This document shows positions 51,101 through 60,300 of a stretch of DNA of 64,000 bases, one piece after another. Source of the DNA: Bacteroidia bacterium (GTDB taxonomy: Bacteria; Bacteroidota; Bacteroidia; J057); NCBI GenBank assembly GCA_030430575.1, contig JAUIKF010000049.1, positions 1 to 64,000 on the forward strand. The letters are read 5' to 3'. Each line of letters starts with the position of its first letter. Positions within the stretch are counted from its first letter, which is position 1. The translations under genes and the position numbers were made by a program. Below the pieces are notes generated by a model that did no database searches, was not told where the DNA came from, and was given only the letters and a program-made list of their open reading frames with translations.

Positions 51101-53253
51101 GTACCGCTAGATTTAAGGGCTAGGCAATGGGAACCCCTACCGGTTGATATGGATAGCCAATCCGAATCACTTCCTATTTGCAGGGGTGTTCTTTGTTTCA
51201 CAACAGATTCTATCCCCAACACACCAGCAGTATTTGCTCCCCACGCCCAGAGGGTACCGTTTGAACGAATACCAAAAGAGCAAGTATTACCAGCTTCAAT
51301 ACTTATCCAATCTATAAAACCACCTACCTGAACAGGTATGTCTCGATCGGAATCAGCGCCTCCATCTCCTAATTGTCCCAATTGGTCTCTCCCCCACGCC
51401 CATAAACTGCCATCCGATCGAATACCCAATGAATGGCCCTGACCTGCTGACACTTGCACCCAGTCATTGGCCTGACCCACTTGTACAGGGCTTAACTGGT
51501 TTATATTTGTCCCCCCTATTCCCAACTGTCCATAAGTATTTTGCCCCCATGCCCACAGGGTGCCATCTGCGCGAATGCCGAGGGAATGAAGGGTGCCAGC
51601 AGACACAGAAATCCAACTGGAATCAGTTCCTATCTTTATAGGACTACTTTCAGAAGAATTCGCTATTCCATTGCCGAATACACCGTTCCCCCAAGCCCAC
51701 AAGCTTCCAACTGACTGAACGCCAGCAGGAATTTGCTTGTTTACCACATAGCTACAATTATCAGATGAAGAAACGCTCACGTCACTGTGGAGGGTCGCCA
51801 TACAGTCACCGGGATCAAGGCTGACAGTGATGTCAGGCGGGCAGGTAATGGAGGGGGCTTCAAGGTCTTCGACCGTGAGGGTGAAGGAACAAGTTGCGCT
51901 ATTTCCTCCGGGAATCCTGGCTTCAAAGGTTTGGAGATGTACGCCTTGAGGGAATTCATTTCTTTGTTGAATCCCCAGGTAATGGAATCCTCCGCTGGCG
52001 ATAGCGGACCAGTCTGTGGAGGTGCCTATCTGGGTAGCCCCTACCACTTGGGGCAAGGTACCTTGCCCAGGCTGGTTGCCACCTACTACTAGTAACTGGG
52101 TGGGACCATCTACCCCCCAGGCCCACAGTGTACCATTGGCACGGATGCCAAGGGAATACTGAGAGCCTGCTGCACAGGTTACCCAGTCAGTGTTGGTCCC
52201 TACCTGTATGGGGCTGTTTTGGGAAGAACTTACGCCTCCATCCCCCAGTTGCCCTTCAATTGCCCTGCCCCACGCCCATAGGGTTCCATCCGTCTTTATC
52301 GCTAACGTATGCTCATTGCTTGCAGTCACAAACGCCCAATTATTGGCTGTACCTACTTGTATTGGGGTGTTCTGAGAGACGACATTGCTTCCAATCCCTA
52401 ACATCCCAAACGTATTGGTCCCCCAGGCCCAAAGCGTACCATCGGCCTGGATGCCAAGAGAATGCCTTGAGCCTGCGGTGATGGAGACCCAATTGCTTGC
52501 ACTGCCCACTTGTATAGGACTATTTTGAGAGGTATTTACGGCCCCATTGCCCAGTTGTCCACTCCCATCACTTCCCCAGGCCCATAGGGTTCCATCGGCG
52601 CGAATTCCCAAAGAATGCTCTATGCCACCAGCAACTGCTACCCAATCTGTATGGATACCAATCTTAGTGGGGACGTTTTGACTCGTATTACTCCCCCCAT
52701 CTCCTAATTGTCCTTCACTGTCGTACCCCCAAGCCCACAGGCTTCCGTCGGCACGTATCCCTAATGCGTGGTTACTTCCCCCCTCTACTGTTACCCAATC
52801 ATTATAGGTCCCCACTTGCACAGGTTCCGCTTGGTCCACATTACTCCCTCCATCTCCCAATTGGCCACTAAAGTCATTGCCCCACGCCCACAGGGTCCCA
52901 TCGGAACGGATCCCCAGGGAAAATTCATATCCCGCTGCCACTTTTTTCCAATCTGTCTGCGTCCCAATATGAACCGGATTTATTTGGTCTATTAATAAAC
53001 TACCGTCCCCAACCTGGCCGGTATAGTCTCCGCCCCAGGCCCACAGCTCACGTGGCGGGACGATCCCGTCTGTTTGGCAGATTTGGGCATAATGGTCGCT
53101 TGAAGTAGCACTCAAATCGCTCATGATCGTCGCGACACATGTGCCGGGATCTAATTGTACTGTAAGGGTGGGAGGACAGGTGATTTGAGGAGCCTGAGCT
53201 AAGACAAATTGCCAGGTAAACAAAGCGAGAGAAAAGGCGAGTAATCGTTTCAT
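48169..53253 (-). CDS. Giant T9SS protein with two RCC1 propellers nested in HYR domains
   Basis: The 1694-aa protein has a signal peptide (MKRLLAFSLALFTWQFVLAQ). HYR domain 1 is split by seven RCC1 repeats (~70-428) and closes with FPQGVHLQTFEAR. HYR domain 2 is split by another seven (~518-858) and closes with FPVGIHTLSYMAIDPSGNTD. A series of HYR-like and Ig-like domains follows (~893-1410), then a DUF1349-like module (~1417-1598, YYDQAGIMMRQNIA) and a Por sorting domain (1600-1694). The seventh blade of each propeller is degenerate (VDGPTQLLVVGG; RLFGSSAG), which may be how the ring closes. The promoter region (53329-53401) is shared with the second kinase gene, divergently transcribed. 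Confidence 0.93.
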   Translation of the reverse strand: MKRLLAFSLALFTWQFVLAQAPQITCPPTLTVQLDPGTCVATIMSDLSATSSDHYAQICQTDGIVPPRELWAWGGDYTGQVGDGSLLIDQINPVHIGTQTDWKKVAAGYEFSLGIRSDGTLWAWGNDFSGQLGDGGSNVDQAEPVQVGTYNDWVTVEGGSNHALGIRADGSLWAWGYDSEGQLGDGGSNTSQNVPTKIGIHTDWVAVAGGIEHSLGIRADGTLWAWGSDGSGQLGNGAVNTSQNSPIQVGSASNWVSITAGSRHSLGIQADGTLWAWGTNTFGMLGIGSNVVSQNTPIQVGTANNWAFVTASNEHTLAIKTDGTLWAWGRAIEGQLGDGGVSSSQNSPIQVGTNTDWVTCAAGSQYSLGIRANGTLWAWGVDGPTQLLVVGGNQPGQGTLPQVVGATQIGTSTDWSAIASGGFHYLGIQQRNEFPQGVHLQTFEARIPGGNSATCSFTLTVEDLEAPSITCPPDITVSLDPGDCMATLHSDVSVSSSDNCSYVVNKQIPAGVQSVGSLWAWGNGVFGNGIANSSESSPIKIGTDSSWISVSAGTLHSLGIRADGTLWAWGQNTYGQLGIGGTNINQLSPVQVGQANDWVQVSAGQGHSLGIRSDGSLWAWGRDQLGQLGDGGADSDRDIPVQVGGFIDWISIEAGNTCSFGIRSNGTLWAWGANTAGVLGIESVVKQRTPLQIGSDSDWLSISTGRGSHCLALKSSGTLWAWGDNIKGQLGIGSIVGQENSPVQVGLNGNWIAISAGDKFSLGVQSDGTLWAWGTNNLGQLGLGFGGGQETAPVQVGSATDWIKISGATNHSIGLKADGSLWTWGRLFGSSAGVNIPTQLGNGLNWECTDAFNAFALALQHDGFRFPVGIHTLSYMAIDPSGNTDACSFMVTVEDMTNPIAICQNLTLSLDANGDLTVDANSVDNGSYDDCGSVSFSLSPNTFDCNDMAANPHTVVLTVSDNNGNQASCMANVTVEDNTNPVAICQDVTITLDATGNASVAAISLDNGSNDVCSHVTLSSSRNTFDCNDIATSPHTVTLTAEDNSGNQATCTAHVEVQDNIRPSISCPSNAVLVSDPGVCGASYTIPLPTASDNCSIIETEFRVRESDANGTNGQVIIANTSFNQNHVYLPEARFYEIRWRVTDQGENRKSCHFLVEVQDTESPAAVCQNVTIALDQNGEAFIEGSNVGSSSSDNCGISTYGLSVNTFSCAAIAAPVSVDLTVKDASENLSSCQVSVTVKDLISPSFLCPTTTLRRDADAGNCTHIVNGDDLDPDVSDNCQFTLTNDLTGTATLANTVLPIGRTSLNWTATDASGNSSTCSYDVRIRDREAPLFTNCPPGTTLTVPFGAGGAYHTWAALTATDNCNSPNQLTISGFPLSGSFFPIGTTTVNWTVEDRRGNTSACMFDITVEEQGAPVPNGWAISAVGNTSSCATNWNPTTGHLRIESGGGGVGAFSDNFCSIHIPSSDAVIDFRARVTPPGNGYYDQAGIMMRQNIAANEKHATMMLTGTGIPIMAFRVVAGSNTFSSSRPAVSKPYWLRLYRAGATVTGYISPDGSTWAMVTSSAIFFSNPLDLVLFSATSGPSGQATFDHISINGVAARLGDTSQGMDLSLNAFPNPFNANLAIKLKNALPEATYQLSLLNMLGQEVYAEAVTASAEGKIEKRISLAELPAGTYLLEVSAGVQRQAIKVQKF

Positions 53254-53328
53254 GCGAGTGGATTTTAAATAAGTTAAGCTTGCAGAAAATGGAATCTATG
53301 CCGCGCTTTCTTATTCTCCAAGAACCGT

Positions 53329-53401
53329 TTATCCAACGGTCAACCATTTATCCAACGGTAAAAAAAGGGGACATTTTACCGTTGGATCAACCGTTGGATA
53401 A
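53329..53401. promoter_or_regulatory. Divergent LytTR-type element, subtype A, between RCC1 gene and kinase 2
   Basis: TTATCCAACGGT at 53329 and 53348 points to the minus-strand RCC1 gene (start 76 bp away). ACCGTTGGATCA at 53378 and ACCGTTGGATAA at 53390 point to the kinase gene (ATG 78 bp away). The two halves form a large inverted repeat. Layout and offsets are the same as at 47994-48066. It resembles the direct-repeat sites used by LytTR regulators. Confidence 0.82.
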
Positions 53402-53478
53402 ATGGGTTTTTCCTTTCGTGGATTTATGGCTAATTTTCTCAAAACCCCAACATTTCTCTTTTAACTCCCTCACAATTG

Positions 53479-56052
53479 ATGAAAAAGCTATTTCTTTTTT
53501 TTCTCCTCCTATTTGCTTATTTCCAGCCTCAGGCCCAGTCCTATCTCGATTCCCTCTGGACGGTATGGCATACCCCTGTCATGGCCGATACCCATAGGCT
53601 GGACGCCATTCGAAAAATTTGTCAGAAAATAAAATATGGCAAGCCAGATACCTTGCTCGCCACCGCCCAGCTATATTATGATCTGGCCGATAGCCTTGAC
53701 GAGGCAAAACATAAAGGCGTGGCCTTAGGTCATTTAGCCCACTACTTCAATGTGCAAGGAGATTTCTCTCAGGCAATAAGCTACTATCAAGAAAGTTCAA
53801 GCTTCTTCGAAATGGAAGGCTACCAAAAAGGAATTGCTGGGAACCTGATCAATACAGGCAATATCTATTATAGTCAGGGGAAAAATGAAGAGGCAATTGA
53901 GCATTATCATAAAGGGATGGCCATCTGCGAAGCCATTGGAGAAAAAGGATATCTCGCAAATGCCCAACTAAACTTAGCGAATGTTTACAATACGCAGGGG
54001 AATGAAAAAGTAGGCATTGACCTATACCTAAGTGCCCTGAAGCTATATGAAGAAATGGATCACAAACGTGCCATGGTACACCTGCTTAATAGTATAGGCA
54101 GCATGTACACCAATCGAGGCAACGATTCATTGGGACTTTCCTTTTTTTTGCGGGCATTGGCGATAAAAGAGGCAGGAATGGACAAAGCCAGTCGATCTAT
54201 CCTATTGTGCAACATAGGGAAGAATTACATGAGGCGAAAGGAGTACCTTACTGCCCTGGATTACTATCAAAGAGCATTAGAAGATGCAAAAGCAGTTGAC
54301 AGTAAATCGAATGAAGCTTCCAGTCTAAGAGGAATAGGTCGAGCAAGTCTACTTCTGGGCAAGCCTGACACGGCCATTACATATTATAATCGAGCCTTAA
54401 AAATTGAGGAAGAATTTGGAGAAATAAAAGAAAAATCTACTACCCGCAATTTACTGGGAGTTGTTTATCAAAAGAAAGGGAATCACAATTCCGCCATAAA
54501 GCATGCTCGTATTTCATTGACACTTGCACAAGAGGCGGACGCCCCTCTTTATATCAGCAATGCAGCAAAAACCCTTTATAACAGCTATAAAGCCACCAAT
54601 AACTTCCAAAAAGCCCTTGAGATGTACGAACTGCACGAGGAGATGCAGGATACCCTCAAGGGCAGAGATAACGTCCAGGCCCTTATCCGCTTCGAATTTG
54701 AACAGCAGGCCCTCAAAGATAGCCTGGCCCAGGTTGAGCAAACGCTCAATATGCAAATGGCCCATCAGGCCGAACTCCACCAGAAAGACCAGACCCGAAA
54801 CATTCTGGTGGCCATAGGAATCCTGGCGCTGATCCTGGCGCTGGGGTTTTGGGCGCGCAACCGCTTTGTCCAACGCACCAATGCGCAGCTTCAGGCCGCC
54901 AAAGAGCGCGCTGAGCGCTCCGAGCGCTTCAAGGAACAGTTCCTTGCCAATATGAGCCACGAGATTCGCACCCCCATGCACGCCATCTCTGGCATGGTTA
55001 ACATCCTCAAGCGCAATGATCATCCAGCTACGCAAAATGCCTTTCTCGATGCCATGGACACGAGTGCTGATAACCTGCTGGTGCTGCTCAATGATATTCT
55101 GGATTTGTCTAAAGTAGAAGCGGGTAAATTAGAGGTAGAAACCATTCCGATGGCCCCCGCAGAGGTGGTAGACAATGTGTATCAAATTCTCCAATTCAAA
55201 GCAGCGGAAAAAGGATTAAAACTGAATTACCATATCGCTGAGGAAATCCCTCGGTATGTCATAGGCGACCCTACACGCCTCAATCAAATTCTGACAAATC
55301 TGGCGGGTAACGCTATCAAGTTCACCGAGAAGGGCGAAGTCAATATTCGCTTGAAAAGGAAAAGTGATTTCCTGCTCTTTGAGGTTCAGGATACAGGTAT
55401 CGGTATCCCAGAAGACAAGCTCCAAAACATCTTCGATGCTTTTAATCAGGCTGACCGCACTACGACCCGGAACTTTGGGGGCACGGGCCTCGGCCTCAAT
55501 ATCTCCCGCCAGCTCGTAGAGCTGCAGGGGGGAAATATATGGGCAGAAAGTGAGTTGGGCAAAGGGAGTACCTTTTTTGTTTCCCTACCGCTCATTCTGA
55601 TAGAAGGGCAAGAAGTGGCTTCTTCCGTAGTCTCAGAAGCCCAATTGGCGGAAATGACAAATGCCCTCAAGGGCATCAAAGTCCTCATCGCCGATGATAA
55701 CGAATTCAACCAAATGGTCATACAAGATGACTTAGCCTATTACATCCAAGACCCAGTCATTAAGATTGTGCCTAATGGTAAATTGGCAGTTGAGCAATTC
55801 CAACAAACGGATTATGACCTGGTCCTGATGGATATCCAAATGCCTGAAATGGATGGATATGAAGCGACTTTTGAGATTCGGGAGTGGGAGAAAAAACAGG
55901 GGCGCCCGTCCGTTCCCATCATCGCCATGACGGCGAGTGTACTTAAATCAGAGATCAATCTCTGCCTGGAAGTGGGGATGGATAACTACATCCCAAAGCC
56001 TTATAAGGTGGAGGAGCTGATCGGGACAATCTTTAAAGAAACTCAAACCTAA
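53479..56052 (+). CDS. TPR hybrid sensor histidine kinase (module 2)
   Basis: From ATG 53479 the protein is 857 aa (a TTG codon directly before it is in frame). It is a paralogue of the kinase at 33020: signal peptide (~1-20), TPR repeats (~35-400), membrane helix (ILVAIGILALILALGFWARN, ~445-465) and a coiled coil. HisKA carries phospho-His494 in MSHEIRTPMHAISGM, then HATPase_c (LAGNAIKFTEKG, DTGIGIPEDKL, FGGTGLGLNIS). A receiver domain has Asp785 in VLMDIQMPEMDG and Lys in IPKPYK. It is followed by an HPt gene and a LytTR gene on the same strand. It probably senses an envelope signal and drives the divergent propeller-protein gene and itself. Confidence 0.95.
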   Translation: MKKLFLFFLLLFAYFQPQAQSYLDSLWTVWHTPVMADTHRLDAIRKICQKIKYGKPDTLLATAQLYYDLADSLDEAKHKGVALGHLAHYFNVQGDFSQAISYYQESSSFFEMEGYQKGIAGNLINTGNIYYSQGKNEEAIEHYHKGMAICEAIGEKGYLANAQLNLANVYNTQGNEKVGIDLYLSALKLYEEMDHKRAMVHLLNSIGSMYTNRGNDSLGLSFFLRALAIKEAGMDKASRSILLCNIGKNYMRRKEYLTALDYYQRALEDAKAVDSKSNEASSLRGIGRASLLLGKPDTAITYYNRALKIEEEFGEIKEKSTTRNLLGVVYQKKGNHNSAIKHARISLTLAQEADAPLYISNAAKTLYNSYKATNNFQKALEMYELHEEMQDTLKGRDNVQALIRFEFEQQALKDSLAQVEQTLNMQMAHQAELHQKDQTRNILVAIGILALILALGFWARNRFVQRTNAQLQAAKERAERSERFKEQFLANMSHEIRTPMHAISGMVNILKRNDHPATQNAFLDAMDTSADNLLVLLNDILDLSKVEAGKLEVETIPMAPAEVVDNVYQILQFKAAEKGLKLNYHIAEEIPRYVIGDPTRLNQILTNLAGNAIKFTEKGEVNIRLKRKSDFLLFEVQDTGIGIPEDKLQNIFDAFNQADRTTTRNFGGTGLGLNISRQLVELQGGNIWAESELGKGSTFFVSLPLILIEGQEVASSVVSEAQLAEMTNALKGIKVLIADDNEFNQMVIQDDLAYYIQDPVIKIVPNGKLAVEQFQQTDYDLVLMDIQMPEMDGYEATFEIREWEKKQGRPSVPIIAMTASVLKSEINLCLEVGMDNYIPKPYKVEELIGTIFKETQT

Positions 56053-56085
56053 AACATAGAACTTAAAACATAGAACTTAAAACCT
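56051..56085 (+). repeat. 7-bp tandem array at kinase stop codon
   Basis: AAAACATAGAACTT is repeated twice (56051-56078) and followed by AAAACCT, that is five heptamers. They begin at the stop codon of kinase 2 and are the reverse complement of the array type at 48105-48139. Confidence 0.85.
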
Positions 56086-56092
56086 CTTTACC

Positions 56093-56443
56093 ATGAATAC
56101 AGTCTATATCAACCCCCAAAATGTGATCAGTATTTCCAGAGGAGATAAACAAAAAATGAAAAAGTATTTCCTCCAATTCCTGGAGCTAGTCCCACCAAGG
56201 ATGAATATGCTTAAGCAGGGGATCCGGGCCAAAGACCCCCAAATGGTGCGTCAGGTCGTGCATCAAATGAAGCCTCAGATTCAGTTTTTCGAAGTGCAGG
56301 GAATGGATGGCCCTATGACTCAGCTGCTTCAGAACTACCAAACCATGCCGTGGAAACAGATAGTTTCCTTGGTAAAGATGATGTTGTCGACTTTACAGAA
56401 GGCGTGTAAAGAGGTGAAACTCATTTTGAGAAAGGGAATTTAG
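56093..56443 (+). CDS. HPt-like phosphotransfer protein (module 2)
   Basis: The 116-aa helical protein follows kinase 2 by 40 bp. The HPt-type core VVHQMKPQIQFFEVQGM lies near residues 59-75, with a His, a Lys three residues later and a Gly at the usual distance. The sequence is more diverged than the module 1 HPt (AHSFKSQ), with Pro after Lys, so phosphotransfer activity is likely but not certain. It should link the kinase receiver to the LytTR regulator encoded 109 bp downstream. Confidence 0.8.
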   Translation: MNTVYINPQNVISISRGDKQKMKKYFLQFLELVPPRMNMLKQGIRAKDPQMVRQVVHQMKPQIQFFEVQGMDGPMTQLLQNYQTMPWKQIVSLVKMMLSTLQKACKEVKLILRKGI

Positions 56444-56552
56444 GCACAATTCAACAATATCTTTTTAAGAAGATAGATTTATTTTCTGTGTGCCTTAAAG
56501 CCTAAGATGGTTGTTTTGTACCCATTATCGAACTTTTTCCTAAATTCGGGTC

Positions 56553-57314
56553 ATGCAAGCTGAGACCATCACCTGCCTCATCATAGATGACGATCCATTT
56601 ATTCGGGAATTATTGCGAGATAAAATAGAACAATACCTGCCTGATGTGAGCATCTTAGGCACGGCGAGTAGTGGAAAAGAAGGGTTAGAAAAAATAAAGT
56701 TCCACACCCCAGAATTAGTTTTCTTGGATGTAGAAATGGATGATATGACGGGATTTGAAATGCTATCGAAATTAAAGGATATCCCCTTTCAGATCATTTT
56801 TATCACGGCCTTTAGCCATTATGCCATCAAAGCTATTCGCTTCAATGCCCTTGACTACCTCGTCAAACCCATTGACCTGGGTGAGCTCAGGTCCGCTGTC
56901 AGACGCTACAAGTCGCGCAAAAAAGAGGCGCCCAAAGCAAACCCCATCCACCAGGCCTTGATCAACCTCAAAATCCCCAATGCTTCGGATCAAACCTTAG
57001 TGCTGCACACGCAGGAAGGAGAATTGAAATTGGTCCTAAATCAGATCATTCGCATAGAAGGTGAGCGCAATTACAGTGTGATTCATCTGGGAGACGGCAA
57101 GAAAAAACTAGCAACCAAAACGCTAGGAGAAATGGAAGAGATTCTTTCAGACAAAGGTTTTTTCCGCTGCCATAAATCACATGTGATCAATATTCATCAC
57201 ATCAAATCCTTCCATACCAGCAACGTCATCCTGTTAACGGGAGATACCCCTATTCCCATCTCTCGCCGCAAGAAAGAGGCGTTTCATTCGTGGTATAATG
57301 CTGCAGCATCGTAG
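56553..57314 (+). CDS. LytTR-family response regulator (module 2)
   Basis: The 253-aa protein has a receiver domain (residues ~7-125: CLIIDDDPF, Asp in LVFLDVEMDDMTG, Lys in YLVKPIDLGEL) and a LytTR DNA-binding domain (~150-250: IRIEGERNYSVIHLGDGKKK; GFFRCHKSHVINIHHIKSF). It is a close paralogue of the module 1 regulator. Its stop codon lies inside a 40-bp REP palindrome (57305-57344), which therefore codes the last two or three residues. It is the expected output of kinase 2 and the candidate binder of the ACCGTTNGAT sites at 47994-48066 and 53329-53401. Confidence 0.95.
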   Translation: MQAETITCLIIDDDPFIRELLRDKIEQYLPDVSILGTASSGKEGLEKIKFHTPELVFLDVEMDDMTGFEMLSKLKDIPFQIIFITAFSHYAIKAIRFNALDYLVKPIDLGELRSAVRRYKSRKKEAPKANPIHQALINLKIPNASDQTLVLHTQEGELKLVLNQIIRIEGERNYSVIHLGDGKKKLATKTLGEMEEILSDKGFFRCHKSHVINIHHIKSFHTSNVILLTGDTPIPISRRKKEAFHSWYNAAAS

Positions 57315-57344
57315 AGACGCGATCAATCGCGTCTCTACGATGCT
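57305..57344. repeat. 40-bp perfect palindrome at LytTR stop codon
   Basis: AGCATCGTAGAGACGCGATC and its complement form a perfect 40-bp palindrome that overlaps the end of the LytTR gene and fills the gap to the convergent RCC1 gene. A close relative is embedded in the RCC1 gene at 57595-57634. Confidence 0.9.
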
Positions 57345-57358
57345 ACAGCATTCCGTCA

Positions 57359-60300
57359 TCACCGCTTCACGACCTTGACGCGCTTGTGGGTGTCGCCAGC
57401 ATGGACCTCCAAAAAATAAATGCCTGCGGCTATTTTGGAGGTGTTGATCACCGCTGTAGAGACGTTGGAATCCAACGTCTCTACAGCGGTGATCACGACA
57501 CGACCTGTCAGGTCCAGTAGGGACACACGATATTGTGTACCTATGCCTTCGCCTTCCAGGCGATATTCCAGGCGATCCCTAAAGGGATTGGGGTGGCATC
57601 GTAGAGATGCGATGAATTGCGTCTCTACGATGCCTGTCTTTAATGGCGAACCATTGATGGTGATATGGTCAAAGGTAGCTGTGCCCGTAGCACCGCTCGT
57701 GATGGAGAAGAGGCAGAGGTAGAGCGGATTGGTCAGGACATTGGGGTAGTTTTGGATAAATGTCCAGGAGATGCCATCTGCTGAGACGTAGCCCGAAATG
57801 ATGCCCCCAATTCGATAGAGGCGTAGCCAGTAGGGTTTACTAACAGTGGCCCCTGCGGTGGCCAAAGTAAAGCCACCTGTTGTCGTCCGTGTGCTCATGA
57901 TTGGTAAGGCTGTACCAGTGAGGGCCATGCTAGTATGTTTGCTATTGCTTGTAAGGGCTTGGCGCATCATGATGCCTGCCTGCTCGTAGTAGCCTGCGCC
58001 TGGAGGATTGACACGTGCCCGGAAGTCTATGATGGCGTCATTGCTAGGAAAGCTGACAACCGCCAGGTTATCGGATTGATTGCCAAGCGAGCCACCGCTG
58101 CTGAGGATCGTTAGGGTGCCGGTTTGGGGGTTCCAGTTGGTTTGGGCCGTGACGCCTGTACCGATGATCTGGGCGGTGCCTCCCGGTGGAGTGGGATCTC
58201 CCTCCTCGTCCACGGTCACCGTAAAGTCGCAAACGGCTGAGTTGCCAGCTCTGTCGGTGATGGTCACGGAAACTACTGTGCTCCCTAGTGGGAAAAAGCT
58301 CCCATTCAGCGGAAAGCTGGCGTATGTCAGTCTTGAAGGACTGTTGCAGTTATCTGTGGCCACAGGATTAGGCCAGGTGACATATTCGCCTGACGAGGGG
58401 AAAGGCACGGTGATATGTTGGTCAGACGGACAGTTGCTGATGACGGGGGCTTCGCGGTCACGGATTCGGATGTCATAGGTACAGGCATTGCTGTTTCCCA
58501 TCACATCTACTAATGTCCAGGTGACCGTGGTTCTGCCTTTGGGCAAAGTCGTTCCTGCTAAGGTATGGGTCCCTGAGACATCATTGACGACCAGCGCGAG
58601 CTGGCAGTGGTCGGGGATGCCAGGATCAAGGTCCTGGCAGGAAACGAGGTAACTGCAAGTGCCTCCGTTGGTATTTTGTCGGATGGTGGAAGTAGGACAA
58701 ATAAAACTTGGAATCGAATAAGGTACGGTGATGTTCGTTGAGCACGTTGTCATATTTCCGCTAGGGTCTGTGGCTTGATAAGTCAGGGTATTTGTACCAA
58801 AGGGGAATTTATAGCCTTCATTTTGAAGGCCAAGGCTGTGCCCCCCGCCCGTCTCAATGTCCACCCAATTGGTCTCAACTCCTATTTGCATCGGACTTGT
58901 TTGATCTCCTTCTTTTGCCCCATTTCCCAATTGCCCAATCGCGTCTGTTCCCCAGCTCCATAAAGTACCATTTTCTTTGATTCCCATCGTTTGTGCTTCT
59001 CCGGCAGAGACTTCTTTCCAGTCCAAATCAGTGCCTACCTGTACAGGGCTGTTTTGATTCGTATTTGTGCCTCCATCTCCCAATTCACCATTAGCATCAA
59101 AACCCCAAGCCCATAAACTTCCATCTGCTTTAATCGCAGTTGAATGATATCTCCCTGCTGAAATTTCCCTCCAGTCTGTGGCGCTGCCAATTTGGATAGG
59201 GCTTAGTTGCTTGCTAAAGGCATTCATAGGACTTCCATCTCCTAATTGGCCTCTGCCCCCACTTCCCCAGGCCCAGAGCGTGCCATCAGTTTGCAAGCCA
59301 AGAGAATGCTCGAGGCCGCCATCAATCGCTACCCAGTTGGTCACGCTTCCTACCTGAACCGGACTGCTTTGATCCATCTCGCTTCCTCCATCTCCTAAGG
59401 CCCCAAAAACATCTCTCCCCCAGGCCCATAAGGTTCCATTTGACCGAATCCCAAATGATCGAAAACTACCCGCACCAATAGCAATCCAATCAGTATCGGT
59501 CCCTATTTGGATCGGAATCACCCGATTTTCATTACTTCCACCATCTCCCAATTGGCCATTAGAATCGCTCCCCCAAGCCCAAATAGTCCCATCGGACTGT
59601 AAGGCCAATGAGTGGGCAGAGCCACAAGCTATCTCCACCCAACTAGTGCTGGAGCCGATTTGAACAGGAGCATTCTCCTCATCGTTACTTCCGCCATCTC
59701 CCAATTGGCCAGAAGTATTATGTCCCCAGGCCCAGAGGGTTCCGTCAGCTTTTATGCCCAAATTGTGATTCCCGCCAGCAGCAATTTTCATCCAATCAAT
59801 ATCCCCTTCAACGGGTAGGGGGCTGTTTTCGGACTCGTTTTCATCAGAGTTACCCACTTGCCCACTGCCATCATCTCCCCATCCCCAAAGGGCACCACTG
59901 GTGCGAATCCCTAAGGAGTGGCTTGAAAAATTCTTGCCAGTTGCAATAAACTTCCAGTCCCGATCGCATCCTACGCGTACCGGGCTGTCCTGCTGTACAT
60001 TTCCTCCCCCATCTCCCAGTTGGCCATCAAGATCTCCCCCCCAGGACCAAAGGCTTCCATCTCTCATGCCTAAGGAGAAAAAGGGTCCTCCTACAATGGT
60101 ATCCCAATCGCTTTCTAATCCTACCCTCGTTGGGATGGATTTATTTGCTTGACCTGGGCCCATGCCCAACTGTCCCTGATTGTCCAATCCCCAGGCCCAC
60201 AGACTTCCGTCTGTTTTTATCCCCATGGAGTGCCCACCCCCTGTGGCAATAATGTGCCAGGTGCTATCTGTACCAATTTGAACAGGGCTGCTTTGATCTA

